DNA from: Clostridiales bacterium
GTDB lineage: Bacteria > Bacillota > Clostridia > Christensenellales > CAG-138
Assembly (NCBI GenBank): GCA_003486785.1
Contig: DNFZ01000211.1
Location: 11,643-19,319, forward strand
Length of the DNA: 7,677 nucleotides
Direction: 5' to 3'
The position numbers and the translations under genes are program-made. How positions within the stretch are numbered: position 1 is the first letter of the stretch; every line of letters begins with the position of its first letter. The notes beneath the pieces were generated by a model. It did not search any database and was not told the DNA's origin. It saw nothing but the letters and a program-made list of their open reading frames with translations. Shown piece by piece: positions 1-5,855 of the stretch.

Positions 1-12
1 CGCAACGTGAAT

Positions 13-40
13 ATTTTACCATGCGAACGCAGAATGTCAA
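13..40 (-). promoter_or_regulatory. Outward-facing sigma-A-like promoter
   Basis: On the minus strand there is a perfect TTGACA at 40-35, a 16-base spacer, and TAAAAT at 18-13 preceded by TG (extended -10, TGG). Only 12 bases of the window lie beyond it, so it would drive a gene to the left of the window. It lies about 50 bases past the stop of the last CHR gene, so that neighbour need not be in the same transcript. The call rests on motif match and spacing only. Confidence 0.55.
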
Positions 41-86
41 TTTAAAATAGCGACGCATTCGCAAGAACAACTCCGCCAATGTCAAT
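33..86. repeat. Two direct copies of a 9-base word around the outward promoter
   Basis: The word AATGTCAAT occurs at 33-41 and again at 78-86, 45 bases apart, in the short space between the CHR gene stop and the left edge. On the minus strand each copy contains TTGACA. The left copy is the -35 of a good promoter. The right copy has no convincing -10 at the proper distance. They could be a paired regulator site or chance. The stretch 1-90 shows no gene and no convincing terminator; only a 4-base-pair hairpin at 52-64 precedes an A/T run on the minus strand. Confidence 0.3.
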
Positions 87-90
87 GCTT

Positions 91-660
91 CTAACCCAGC
101 CCCATTAGCACGCCTGCAACTCCTCCCGCCAGAAAATAGAAGAAGGGATGCAGCTTTTTTACCTTGGGCACGAACAATAAACCAAGCAACACGGCAAACA
201 ACACGACGTTTCTCCAGTCAATCGCCTGCCAGAATCCAACCGCAAACGCCCCTGTAAACAGCGCGGCGGAGATCACCGACCAGGCGGCTGCCGCAATCAG
301 CCCGGTTACCGCCGGTCGAAGCGTGGAAAACAGCGCGCCAACGAGCCGGTTTTGCCGATACTTCTCCAGCGCACGCGCCACGAGCGAAACGATCACGAAC
401 GACGGCAGCACGAGCGCAAATGTCGCAACCAGCGCCCCCGGCACGCCCGCCGCGCTGTAGCCCGCAAACGTAGCCGCGTTGACCCCCACCGGGCCGGGCG
501 TCGCTTCCGAGATGGCGGCGATATCCGCAAGCTGCAGCGTGCCAAACCATGCCGGATACCGCGCCAGCATCTTCTGAATGAACGGCAACGTAGCATAACC
601 GCCGCCAATGGCGAATAAGCCCGTTTGAAAAAACTCTAAGAACAACAGCAGATACGTCAT
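91..660 (-). CDS. Chromate transporter family protein, short CHR domain (second of pair)
   Basis: A 189-residue membrane protein of the CHR family (chromate transporter, Pfam PF02417). Family hallmarks are visible: FAIGGGYATLPFIQ at residues 16-29 and the SEATPGPVGVNAATFAGY segment at about 51-68, followed by several hydrophobic helices to the C-terminus. The family moves anions, classically chromate taken for sulfate. Short single-domain CHR proteins usually come as adjacent pairs that together match the two halves of long ChrA. The ATG at 660 overlaps the TGA of the upstream CHR gene (ATGA), which implies translational coupling. A weak GGGGGA lies about 8 bases upstream. The same frame stays open further upstream to 1032, but that part is arginine-rich shadow of the upstream gene. 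The real substrate is unknown; transport of chromate is inferred from family only. Confidence 0.9.
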   Translation of the reverse strand: MTYLLLFLEFFQTGLFAIGGGYATLPFIQKMLARYPAWFGTLQLADIAAISEATPGPVGVNAATFAGYSAAGVPGALVATFALVLPSFVIVSLVARALEKYRQNRLVGALFSTLRPAVTGLIAAAAWSVISAALFTGAFAVGFWQAIDWRNVVLFAVLLGLLFVPKVKKLHPFFYFLAGGVAGVLMGLG

Positions 661-1190
661 TTGCGCATCCCCCACATCACAAAGCCTGCCACGACGGCCA
701 GCAAGATGACAAATACGGGCGAAAGATGCAAAAGCGCGGTGAGCGCAAACCCTGCGATGCAGAGCGCGATATCGTGCCAGCGTCTCACATTCGAGCGGAT
801 GAGCGAGATCACCGCGGAGGCGATCACGGCGGCGACCGCCACGCGCACGCCGTGAAACGCGCTGACCATGACGGGATTGTTCCAAAGCTGCATGAGCGCT
901 GTTGCCACCAGCAGAATGCAGAGAATTGGTGCGGTGATCACGCCGAGCGCCGCCGCGGCAGCGCCGCCCCAGCCGCCGCGCTTCTGCCCGATGAACGTTG
1001 CGGTGTTGACCGCAATCACACCGGGCACGCACTGCGAGAGCGCGAACGTATCCAGCAGCTCATCCTGCGTGATCCAGCCACGGTATTCGACGATTTCGCG
1101 TGTCAACAGCGGCAGCATGGTATATCCGCTGCCGAACATCAGCGCACCGATTTTGAGAAATGAAACATAGAGCGAGAGGAGATTTTTCAT
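657..1190 (-). CDS. Chromate transporter family protein, short CHR domain (first of pair)
   Basis: A 177-residue membrane protein with one CHR domain (PF02417). It carries the paired hallmarks FGSGYTMLPLL at residues 19-29, YRGWIT at about 36-41, and SQCVPGVIAVNTATFIGQ at about 52-69. The PGP of its partner is PGV here, which fits two specialised halves of a heterodimer, a known arrangement in Firmicutes. I chose the ATG at 1190 because the protein then begins MKNLLSLYVSFLKIG, typical of the family; an AGGA lies about 11 bases upstream. An in-frame start at 1232 would add 14 residues unlike the family. It lies 45 bases downstream of the glycosyltransferase gene with no terminator seen between, so it may be read from the same transcript. 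The function as an anion or chromate exporter is inferred from family. Confidence 0.9.
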   Translation of the reverse strand: MKNLLSLYVSFLKIGALMFGSGYTMLPLLTREIVEYRGWITQDELLDTFALSQCVPGVIAVNTATFIGQKRGGWGGAAAAALGVITAPILCILLVATALMQLWNNPVMVSAFHGVRVAVAAVIASAVISLIRSNVRRWHDIALCIAGFALTALLHLSPVFVILLAVVAGFVMWGMRK

Positions 1191-1235
1191 AATTATAGCG
1201 ATCCTAACGAAAATGCGAGCCGCGACAAACAAAAA

Positions 1236-2648
1236 TCAATAGACATACCACTGGTTGACATACGCCAGCAGATAAAGCGCAAAGAGCGCGATGCAGACCG
1301 CTGTCGCGACCCGGTCAACAGACTTTTTCTCGGTCAATGCGCCAAGCGCGAGCGCGAGCGGGTATGCCGCCGTCAGATAACGCGGACCGGAGAGCAGCCA
1401 TGTCGCGCCGATGCAGAAGGCATAGTACGCAATAAAATATGCGACATTCGAGGCGCGTAGTTTGTTCTGTGCGGCGACGACGATACCGAGCGCAGCAAAC
1501 ACATAGACGAGATTTGGAATCCATAACCCCCAGAGCATGCGTGTATTCTCCGCAAAGGCCCCTGACGCGTTGCTGACCAGCGTCGCCGTCGTGCTAAAAA
1601 ACCAGCCAAGCTGCTGATGCCAGTGCTCGCTCTGATAGGTCAAAAACATGGTTGCCGAGCCCGTCACGCGGTAGTTCACGTAGAGGTAGAGCAACAACCC
1701 CGCAGGGATAAAGAGCAGCGAGAGCGCGTTTCCGGTCATACGCAGGCGCCAGCTGCTGTCCTTGCTGTGTGACGGGCGCTCGCGGATGATGGTGCCCACC
1801 AGTTCAAAGCAGGCGGGCGCAAAGAGCAGCACGCCCGGCATGCGCGTAAACGCTGCCAGAAAGCCGACGATGCCCGCCACGGGATAGAGATTTTTACGCA
1901 CGGCGTAAACGCTTGCCACCGAGAGCAGCAAGAACAGGCTGTCTGAAAGCGGCGCGGAGAAGAGGAACGACGCGGGCAGTATGCAAAGATACTTCAGCGC
2001 ACGAAGCGCACCCTTTTTGTCCGTGTCCAGCAGCGCGAGCTCATAGAGCAGATACGCGGCAAACACCCAGCAAAGGTTGGAGACGATCAGCCCGCTGACA
2101 AGATAGTTGTCGATGATGAAAGCGACGCCGCGCACCAGATAAGGATACAGCGGGAAAAACACGATCAGCAGGCGATCGTCCCCAGCGCTGACGTAGCCAT
2201 TCTGCGCGATATTTAGATAGTGCTGGCTGTCGGTGCCAAGCTGGTTCCAGATGCCGAGCCTGTCGAGCAGCCCGCCGGCATACGTCTGATGCAGTAGCGA
2301 TAGCGCATAGGTCAGCACAAAGAGCAGCAGCCGAAACAGCGCCAGATAGAACAGCAGCTGTAGAATCGGGTGCATGTTCTGTTTGCGTGCGCTGCGCTTG
2401 CCTTCCGCGGCGCGCACAGGCAGCCACGGCTTCCTGCTCCAGGCTGCTTGCCATTGCGGAATAAAGCGAATGCCAAGCAACGCAAAAAGAAACGCGCTCG
2501 CCGCCGCAGCAAGCACTGCGATAGGGTTGCGCGGCGCCTCTGTGAGCGCCCACTCAGCAAATGCCGCGAACAATAGGATTAAGGGTACCGATGTAAACAG
2601 TACCCTTTTCCAAAACCATGTAGTTTGTTTGTTGGTCGGGTTTTGCAT
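1236..2648 (-). CDS. PIG-V-like GT-C family mannosyl/glycosyltransferase, integral membrane
   Basis: A 470-residue protein with about 11-12 hydrophobic segments. It resembles bacterial homologues of GPI mannosyltransferase PIG-V, which are GT-C enzymes using lipid-phosphate sugars at the outer face of the membrane. Visible signatures are WNQLGTDSQHYLNIAQNGY at residues 134-152 (the acidic loop after an early helix, D140 the likely catalytic acid), FFPLYPYLVR at 164-173, SAPLSDSLFLLLS at 231-243, TRMPGVLL at 268-275 and GPRYLTAAYP at 421-430. Residues 1-90 add two helices and a basic loop ahead of the usual core. The ATG at 2648 has AAGG five bases upstream and lies 7 bases past the stop of the anchored unknown protein, so the two are probably cotranslated. 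Donor and acceptor are not deducible. Assignment to this superfamily is firm; mannose specificity is only inferred. Confidence 0.82.
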   Translation of the reverse strand: MQNPTNKQTTWFWKRVLFTSVPLILLFAAFAEWALTEAPRNPIAVLAAAASAFLFALLGIRFIPQWQAAWSRKPWLPVRAAEGKRSARKQNMHPILQLLFYLALFRLLLFVLTYALSLLHQTYAGGLLDRLGIWNQLGTDSQHYLNIAQNGYVSAGDDRLLIVFFPLYPYLVRGVAFIIDNYLVSGLIVSNLCWVFAAYLLYELALLDTDKKGALRALKYLCILPASFLFSAPLSDSLFLLLSVASVYAVRKNLYPVAGIVGFLAAFTRMPGVLLFAPACFELVGTIIRERPSHSKDSSWRLRMTGNALSLLFIPAGLLLYLYVNYRVTGSATMFLTYQSEHWHQQLGWFFSTTATLVSNASGAFAENTRMLWGLWIPNLVYVFAALGIVVAAQNKLRASNVAYFIAYYAFCIGATWLLSGPRYLTAAYPLALALGALTEKKSVDRVATAVCIALFALYLLAYVNQWYVY

Positions 2649-2655
2649 GAATACC

Positions 2656-3210
2656 TTAGTCCCGAAGTGCCAAACATGGGCCGAGAATCTCCGCCATCAC
2701 AAGCCCGCCGCGCGCGGACTCAACATCCCAGAGAAAAGCGCTTTCGTCGGTGCTAAATGCAATCGGTGCGGAAGGCTTTGCGGGTATTCTGTCCGGTGGG
2801 CGGTCTGCCATGATGACGGTAGCGCTCGTTTCTTCGTGCGCATGCCCGCTTTCGCTGCTGGCTGTTATGGTACGCGTGGAAGAAACTTGCAGCTGCGTGA
2901 GCGTGCTCTGCGCCCCGCTGAGATCCAAGCTCCGCTTTTGTCCTGCGGCACCTTCAGACGAGTACCCGGAGATGCCTTCAACGGAGCCAGTCCCCTCAAA
3001 AGAAGCGCGGATGGGCGTATGCATACTCGGCGTAAGCGGAGCTGTCCGCATCGCTTGCGGTGCGTTTTGCTGCGCTTGCTGAGTCTGGGGCGCCTGCTGC
3101 CTGAGGGCACGCTGACGCTCCGCCTCCGCTTTCGCCTTTTTTTGGCTATTCTTCGCGGCCAACGGGATGATGATCCAAAAGATCGCAAGAAGAATCAGTA
3201 CGAATTCCAT
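2656..3210 (-). CDS. Membrane-anchored protein of unknown function in the flotillin operon
   Basis: I do not recognise a named family. The 184-residue product starts with one hydrophobic helix (about residues 2-19, MEFVLILLAIFWIIIPLAA). A short Lys/Ala/Glu/Arg-rich, probably coiled stretch follows (20-40), then a Gln/Ala/Pro run (40-60) and a Ser/Thr-rich low-complexity middle. The last 30 residues look folded and end in GGLVMAEILGPCLALRD. From memory, clostridial hypothetical proteins beside floA have a similar single N-terminal helix and a terminal EILGP-type motif, but I could not check this. The ATG at 3210 is two bases past the floA stop and has no clear ribosome binding site, so it probably depends on coupling to floA. 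A flotillin partner or adaptor is an inference from position only. Confidence 0.75.
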   Translation of the reverse strand: MEFVLILLAIFWIIIPLAAKNSQKKAKAEAERQRALRQQAPQTQQAQQNAPQAMRTAPLTPSMHTPIRASFEGTGSVEGISGYSSEGAAGQKRSLDLSGAQSTLTQLQVSSTRTITASSESGHAHEETSATVIMADRPPDRIPAKPSAPIAFSTDESAFLWDVESARGGLVMAEILGPCLALRD

Positions 3211-3212
3211 AG

Positions 3213-4193
3213 TTATTTTTTGTTATCGGTGGGCGCGGGTTTCGTGCCTTTACCGATGGCTGTGCGCATCTCCGTATCGGAGTTGATGTTCTGCATGCGG
3301 TAGTAGTCCATCACGCCGAGATTGCCTTCACGGAACGCCTGCGCCATGGCCTTGGGCACTTCTGCCTCCGCCTCAACAACGCGCGCGCGCATGCTTGCAA
3401 TCGCGGCGATGTTTTCCTGCTCCTGCGCGACTGCCATCGCGCGGCGCTCTTCGGCCTTGGCTTGCGCAATGCGCTTGTCTGCTTCCGCCTGATCGATCTG
3501 CAGCTGGGCGCCGACGTTGCGGCCAACATCCACATCCGCAATGTCGATGGAGAGAATTTCAAACGCTGTTCCCGCGTCGAGGCCTTTGTCCAGCACCGTG
3601 CGGGAGATTCTGTCCGGATTTTCCAGAACGTCTTTGTGGCTCTTGCTGGAGCCGACCGTGGTGACGATGCCCTCGCCGATACGGGCGATGATGGTCTCTT
3701 CTCCAGCGCCGCCGACGAGGCGATCGATGTTGGCGCGCACGGTTACGCGCGCTTTGGCCCGCAGCTCAATGCCGTCCATGGCGACCGCGGCGATGATCGG
3801 CGTCTCAATGACCTTGGGGTTGACGCTCATCTGAACGGCGGTGAGCACATCGCGTCCCGCGAGGTCGATGGCGCAGCTCTGCTCAAATCCGAGCGGGATG
3901 CCCGCACGTTGCGCAGCGATGAGGGCGTTGACCACGCGGTCTACGTTGCCGCCGGCAAGGTAATGCGCCTCAAGCTTGTTGATCGAAATCTCGATGCCGG
4001 CTTTCGTCGCCTTGATCATCGGGTTGACGATCCGGCTGGGAACGACTTTTCGCACGCGCATGCCGACGAGTTGGAAAATGCCTACGCGCACGCCGGAAGC
4101 GGCGGCGGAAATCCATAGCCCGATGGGCACAAAGCTGAAGAACAGAATCAGGAATATTGCTGCTAAAATTACGATAAAGACTGGTCCGAGCAT
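3213..4193 (-). CDS. floA: Flotillin-like protein FloA (YqfA type)
   Basis: A 326-residue scaffold protein of bacterial membrane microdomains. An N-terminal membrane-inserted segment (about residues 3-27) and the FVPIGLWISAAASGV stretch (21-35) lead into an SPFH-type domain (about 40-210). A long Glu/Ala/Lys/Arg-rich coiled region (about 235-290, with AEADKRIAQAKAEERRAMAVA) follows, and then FREGNLGVMDYYRMQNI. These fit FloA closely along its whole length, which is about 330 residues in Bacillus. The start is set by the ribosome binding site: AGGAGG at 4205-4200 lies six bases before the ATG at 4193. The in-frame ATG at 4208 overlaps that site and would add only MRRYR. In Bacillus, flotillins organise membrane domains and affect signalling and secretion. 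Here the gene lies 89 bases after nfeD and 2 bases before the anchored unknown protein. Confidence 0.95.
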   Translation of the reverse strand: MLGPVFIVILAAIFLILFFSFVPIGLWISAAASGVRVGIFQLVGMRVRKVVPSRIVNPMIKATKAGIEISINKLEAHYLAGGNVDRVVNALIAAQRAGIPLGFEQSCAIDLAGRDVLTAVQMSVNPKVIETPIIAAVAMDGIELRAKARVTVRANIDRLVGGAGEETIIARIGEGIVTTVGSSKSHKDVLENPDRISRTVLDKGLDAGTAFEILSIDIADVDVGRNVGAQLQIDQAEADKRIAQAKAEERRAMAVAQEQENIAAIASMRARVVEAEAEVPKAMAQAFREGNLGVMDYYRMQNINSDTEMRTAIGKGTKPAPTDNKK

Positions 4194-4199
4194 ACGATA

Positions 4200-4205
4200 C
4201 CTCCT
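4200..4205 (-). promoter_or_regulatory. Ribosome binding site that fixes the floA start
   Basis: The minus strand reads AGGAGG followed by TATCGT and the ATG at 4193. An upstream in-frame ATG at 4208 directly abuts and overlaps this site, so it cannot use it. The downstream ATG is the likely start. Confidence 0.8.
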
Positions 4206-4239
4206 CATGTTCGGTGTAAGTGTTGTTGGGATGCTATCT

Positions 4240-4280
4240 CGCCGGAGAAGCTCCGGCGCTCATGATCGCCGTAATCGGCG
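4240..4280 (-). other. Two tandem stem-loops between nfeD and floA
   Basis: Two perfect inverted repeats lie in the 89-base gap. The first in the transcript is CGCCG-ATTA-CGGCG (4280-4267), beginning two bases after the nfeD stop. The second is CGCCGGAG-CTT-CTCCGGCG (4258-4240), 8 base pairs all but closed over a 3-base loop. Neither is followed by a T run, so they are not standard terminators. They could stabilise the nfeD message 3' end, mark a processing point that sets the NfeD:FloA ratio, or partly attenuate. The structures are seen; the roles are inference. Confidence 0.5.
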
Positions 4281-4282
4281 TA

Positions 4283-4825
4283 TCAACCAACCGGTGCATC
4301 AGTTTCGGGCGCGTCCGCGCTGCCGACGGCAACGAGGATATGCACGCCATCCGCCTTGAGAACCTTGATCGTCTCGCCTTTGGCGATGAACTCGCCGGCG
4401 GTAGTGACGTCGACGCGTTTTCCGTCTATCTCGGCAATGCCCGCAGGACGCAGGGTTGTGATGGCAACGCCGGTTTTTCCGACGAGCTCTGTCTTTGCAG
4501 CCGCCACATCGGGAACCGAGGTTCCGTCAACTTTTTCATTGAGCACGAGAAAGGATCTGCTCAGCCTTCCGCGCTGTAAAGATCGTATGATCCATACCAG
4601 CCCGAGAATGATAATCAGCAGCGAGATGGCGATGATATACAGCGCCACGCGAGGTTGTCCCCAGCCCAGCTGCATGACGACCACCGCAACGAGCGAAAGC
4701 AAGCCGGTCGCTCCTGCAATGCCGACGCCGGGTGTGAATAGCTCGATGAAGAACATCACCAGCGCGATGATAAATAAGGCGATGGTAGCCGCCGCAGTCG
4801 GCCCGAGTAATTCATAAAGACTCAT
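4283..4825 (-). CDS. NfeD family membrane protein, short form without protease domain
   Basis: A 180-residue NfeD-like protein. Hydrophobic helices occupy about residues 10-35, 36-55 and 60-85, with the family motif ELFTPGVGIAGATG at about 29-42. A linker leads to a C-terminal OB-fold domain (about 113-168) with LVGKTGVAITTLRPAGIAEIDG and GEFIAKGETIKVL. NfeD proteins work with neighbouring stomatin/flotillin proteins, and the OB-fold is thought to mediate contact. The long form found beside yqfA in Bacillus (YqeZ) also has an N-terminal ClpP-like serine protease domain; none is present here. I chose the ATG at 4825, with AAGGGGG ending nine bases upstream. A TTG at 4831 in the same frame is too close to that site. 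It is the first gene of the leftward operon, right behind the promoter near 4861. Confidence 0.92.
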   Translation of the reverse strand: MSLYELLGPTAAATIALFIIALVMFFIELFTPGVGIAGATGLLSLVAVVVMQLGWGQPRVALYIIAISLLIIILGLVWIIRSLQRGRLSRSFLVLNEKVDGTSVPDVAAAKTELVGKTGVAITTLRPAGIAEIDGKRVDVTTAGEFIAKGETIKVLKADGVHILVAVGSADAPETDAPVG

Positions 4826-4860
4826 ATGCAAATGCCCCCTTATTTCGGAAGATCACTTCT

Positions 4861-4889
4861 ATTATAGCACACGTTGCGTCGGTAATCGA
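4861..4889 (-). promoter_or_regulatory. Extended -10 promoter of the nfeD-floA operon
   Basis: The minus strand has a perfect TATAAT at 4866-4861 preceded by TGC (TGn, extended -10). The -35 position (4889-4884, TCGATT) is a poor match, which is usual for extended -10 promoters. Transcription would start near 4854 and give a leader of about 29 bases to the nfeD ATG, containing its ribosome binding site. Confidence 0.65.
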
Positions 4890-4901
4890 AACAATATTGT
4901 T
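4890..4901. promoter_or_regulatory. 12-base perfect palindrome beside the operon promoter
   Basis: AACAATATTGTT is a perfect palindrome directly upstream of the -35 position of the leftward promoter. It could be an activator or repressor site, or a chance A/T-rich palindrome. No regulator gene is in the window. Confidence 0.3.
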
Positions 4902-5140
4902 GCATTGGAGTGTACTCGTTCGTCACAATTCTGTAAAAAAGCAAATTGCCGGAGCCTGCGTGGCAGTTTCGTGTGTGATCTTGCGCAACGACGTGCGCCG
5001 CGGCTTTCATCCTTTCGTGTTTGTTTGACGTGTCCAGCCTATTTGTTAAAAAGAAGCAGCGGCTTTTTGTTGAAAACTGTGCTGTTTGCGCCCGCCTTCC
5101 TCAGCGTGGAAGCAAGCCGCACGCAGACAGCGAAAACTTG
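4902..5140. other. Intergenic stretch without a credible gene
   Basis: About 240 bases separate the two divergent promoter zones. An open frame on the plus strand (4905-5189, TTG start, 94 codons) has no ribosome binding site and no recognisable protein character. The base composition is lower in G+C than the flanking genes in parts. I see no tRNA, riboswitch or clear terminator here; an unrecognised small RNA cannot be excluded by eye. Confidence 0.4.
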
Positions 5141-5153
5141 TGTGATGATCACA
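5141..5153. promoter_or_regulatory. Inverted repeat overlapping the -35 of the DUF4256 promoter
   Basis: TGTGAT-G-ATCACA is a perfect 6+6 inverted repeat with a one-base centre. It covers the start of the -35 position of the rightward promoter (-10 at 5174). That placement suits a repressor operator. It looks superficially like a CRP/FNR half-site pair, but the half-site spacing is three bases too short for CRP. Confidence 0.35.
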
Positions 5154-5179
5154 GACATTCGCGTTTTTTCTGGTAAAAT
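5151..5179 (+). promoter_or_regulatory. Candidate extended -10 promoter for the DUF4256 gene
   Basis: TAAAAT at 5174-5179 is preceded by TGG (extended -10). The -35 position at 17 bases spacing (ACAGAC) matches poorly. Transcription would begin near 5186 and give a leader of about 60 bases ending in an AAAGGAG ribosome binding site at 5232-5238, eight bases before the ATG. Confidence 0.5.
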
Positions 5180-5246
5180 GGTAGCATAAACGGAATAATC
5201 TGCACAAAACGGCCAGGCGGATCACAACAAGAAAGGAGTCCTTCTC

Positions 5247-5807
5247 ATGGAACGGGCCATATTATCCGCAGATCAAGCGCAAGAGCAGCTGAATCTATCC
5301 GAGATGCGTTTTTTGGCGCACATGCGCCGTCATGCATCGCTCGGTTGGGACGAAATCGAGTTGCGGCTGCGCAATCAGCCCGCAAAGCTTTACGCGCTGC
5401 ATCAGATGGAATCCACCGGCGGTGAACCGGATGTGTTCACGGTGGATGAAGTCACGGGCGAGTATGTGTTTTACGATTTTTCCGCCGAAACGCCCGCCGG
5501 CCGCAGAAACCTCTGCTACGACCAGGCGGCCTTAGCGTCCCGCAAGCAAAACAAGCCCGCAGGTTCCGCTATGGGGCTCGCGGTAGAAATGGGCGTTAGC
5601 ATGCTTACTGAGGACGAATACCGCGCGCTGCAAACCCTCGGCGAGTTTGACCGAAAGACCTCCAGCTGGGTTGCCACGCCGGAAAGCATCCGCATGATCG
5701 GCGGCGCGCTGTTCTGCGACCGCAGATACGACCACGTGTTTACCTATCACAACGGCGCGGAGTCATATTATGGCGTGCGCGGCTTTCGCGCAAAGCTGAC
5801 GGTTTAA
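5247..5807 (+). CDS. DUF4256 family protein
   Basis: A 186-residue soluble protein that matches the DUF4256 family over its whole length; the biochemical role of the family is unknown. Conserved blocks seen are MESTGGEPDV at residues 54-63, GEYVFYDFSAETPAGRRNLCYD at 71-92, LASRKQNKP at 97-105, a GVSMLTEDEYRALQ segment at 116-129, TSSWVATP at 138-145 and GGALFCDRRYDHVFTYHNGAESYYGVRGF at 152-180. The density of Asp, Glu, His, Cys and Arg in these blocks hints at an enzyme or metal site, but that is inference. No signal peptide or membrane segment is present. The start is supported by AAAGGAG eight bases upstream. It has its own candidate promoter and a terminator behind it, so it is probably a single-gene unit. 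Confidence 0.9.
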   Translation: MERAILSADQAQEQLNLSEMRFLAHMRRHASLGWDEIELRLRNQPAKLYALHQMESTGGEPDVFTVDEVTGEYVFYDFSAETPAGRRNLCYDQAALASRKQNKPAGSAMGLAVEMGVSMLTEDEYRALQTLGEFDRKTSSWVATPESIRMIGGALFCDRRYDHVFTYHNGAESYYGVRGFRAKLTV

Positions 5808-5826
5808 TTCCATTTTCTCTGCACAC

Positions 5827-5855
5827 AAGGAAGGGGTTCTCCTCTTCTTTTTTTT
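5827..5855 (+). terminator. Intrinsic terminator after the DUF4256 gene
   Basis: A stem of about 10 base pairs (5827-5836 with 5841-5850, two G-T wobbles) closes a TTCT loop, and a T run continues to 5855. It begins about 20 bases after the stop codon. Confidence 0.7.

Noticed and set aside
52..64. Terminator after the CHR pair on the minus strand
   Set aside because: The stem has only four base pairs and is followed by a mixed A/T run, not a T run.
661..1032. Upstream extension of the second CHR gene frame
   Set aside because: The extra residues are Arg-rich nonsense overlapping the first CHR gene in another frame; the family opening begins at the ATG at 660.
1192..1197. TATAAT just before the first CHR start as a promoter
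   Set aside because: It ends one base before the ATG, which would put the transcription start inside the gene, and there is no -35 at the right distance.
2374..3303. Plus-strand open frame of 309 codons across the anchored protein and the glycosyltransferase start
   Set aside because: It crosses the ends of three well-supported minus-strand genes, is rich in Arg and Cys without domains, and has no start signal.
3462..4118. Long plus-strand open frame (218 codons) opposite floA
   Set aside because: It lies fully antisense to a certain floA gene, has no ribosome binding site or family resemblance, and its Asp/Val/Ala/Arg-rich content is what codon bias of the opposite strand produces.
5141..5153. 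CRP/FNR binding site
   Set aside because: The half-sites resemble TGTGA/TCACA but are three bases apart instead of six, so the standard dimer would not fit.
4905..5189. 94-codon plus-strand open frame in the divergent intergenic region
   Set aside because: TTG start, no ribosome binding site, no recognisable protein features, and it runs through the DUF4256 promoter and its inverted repeat.
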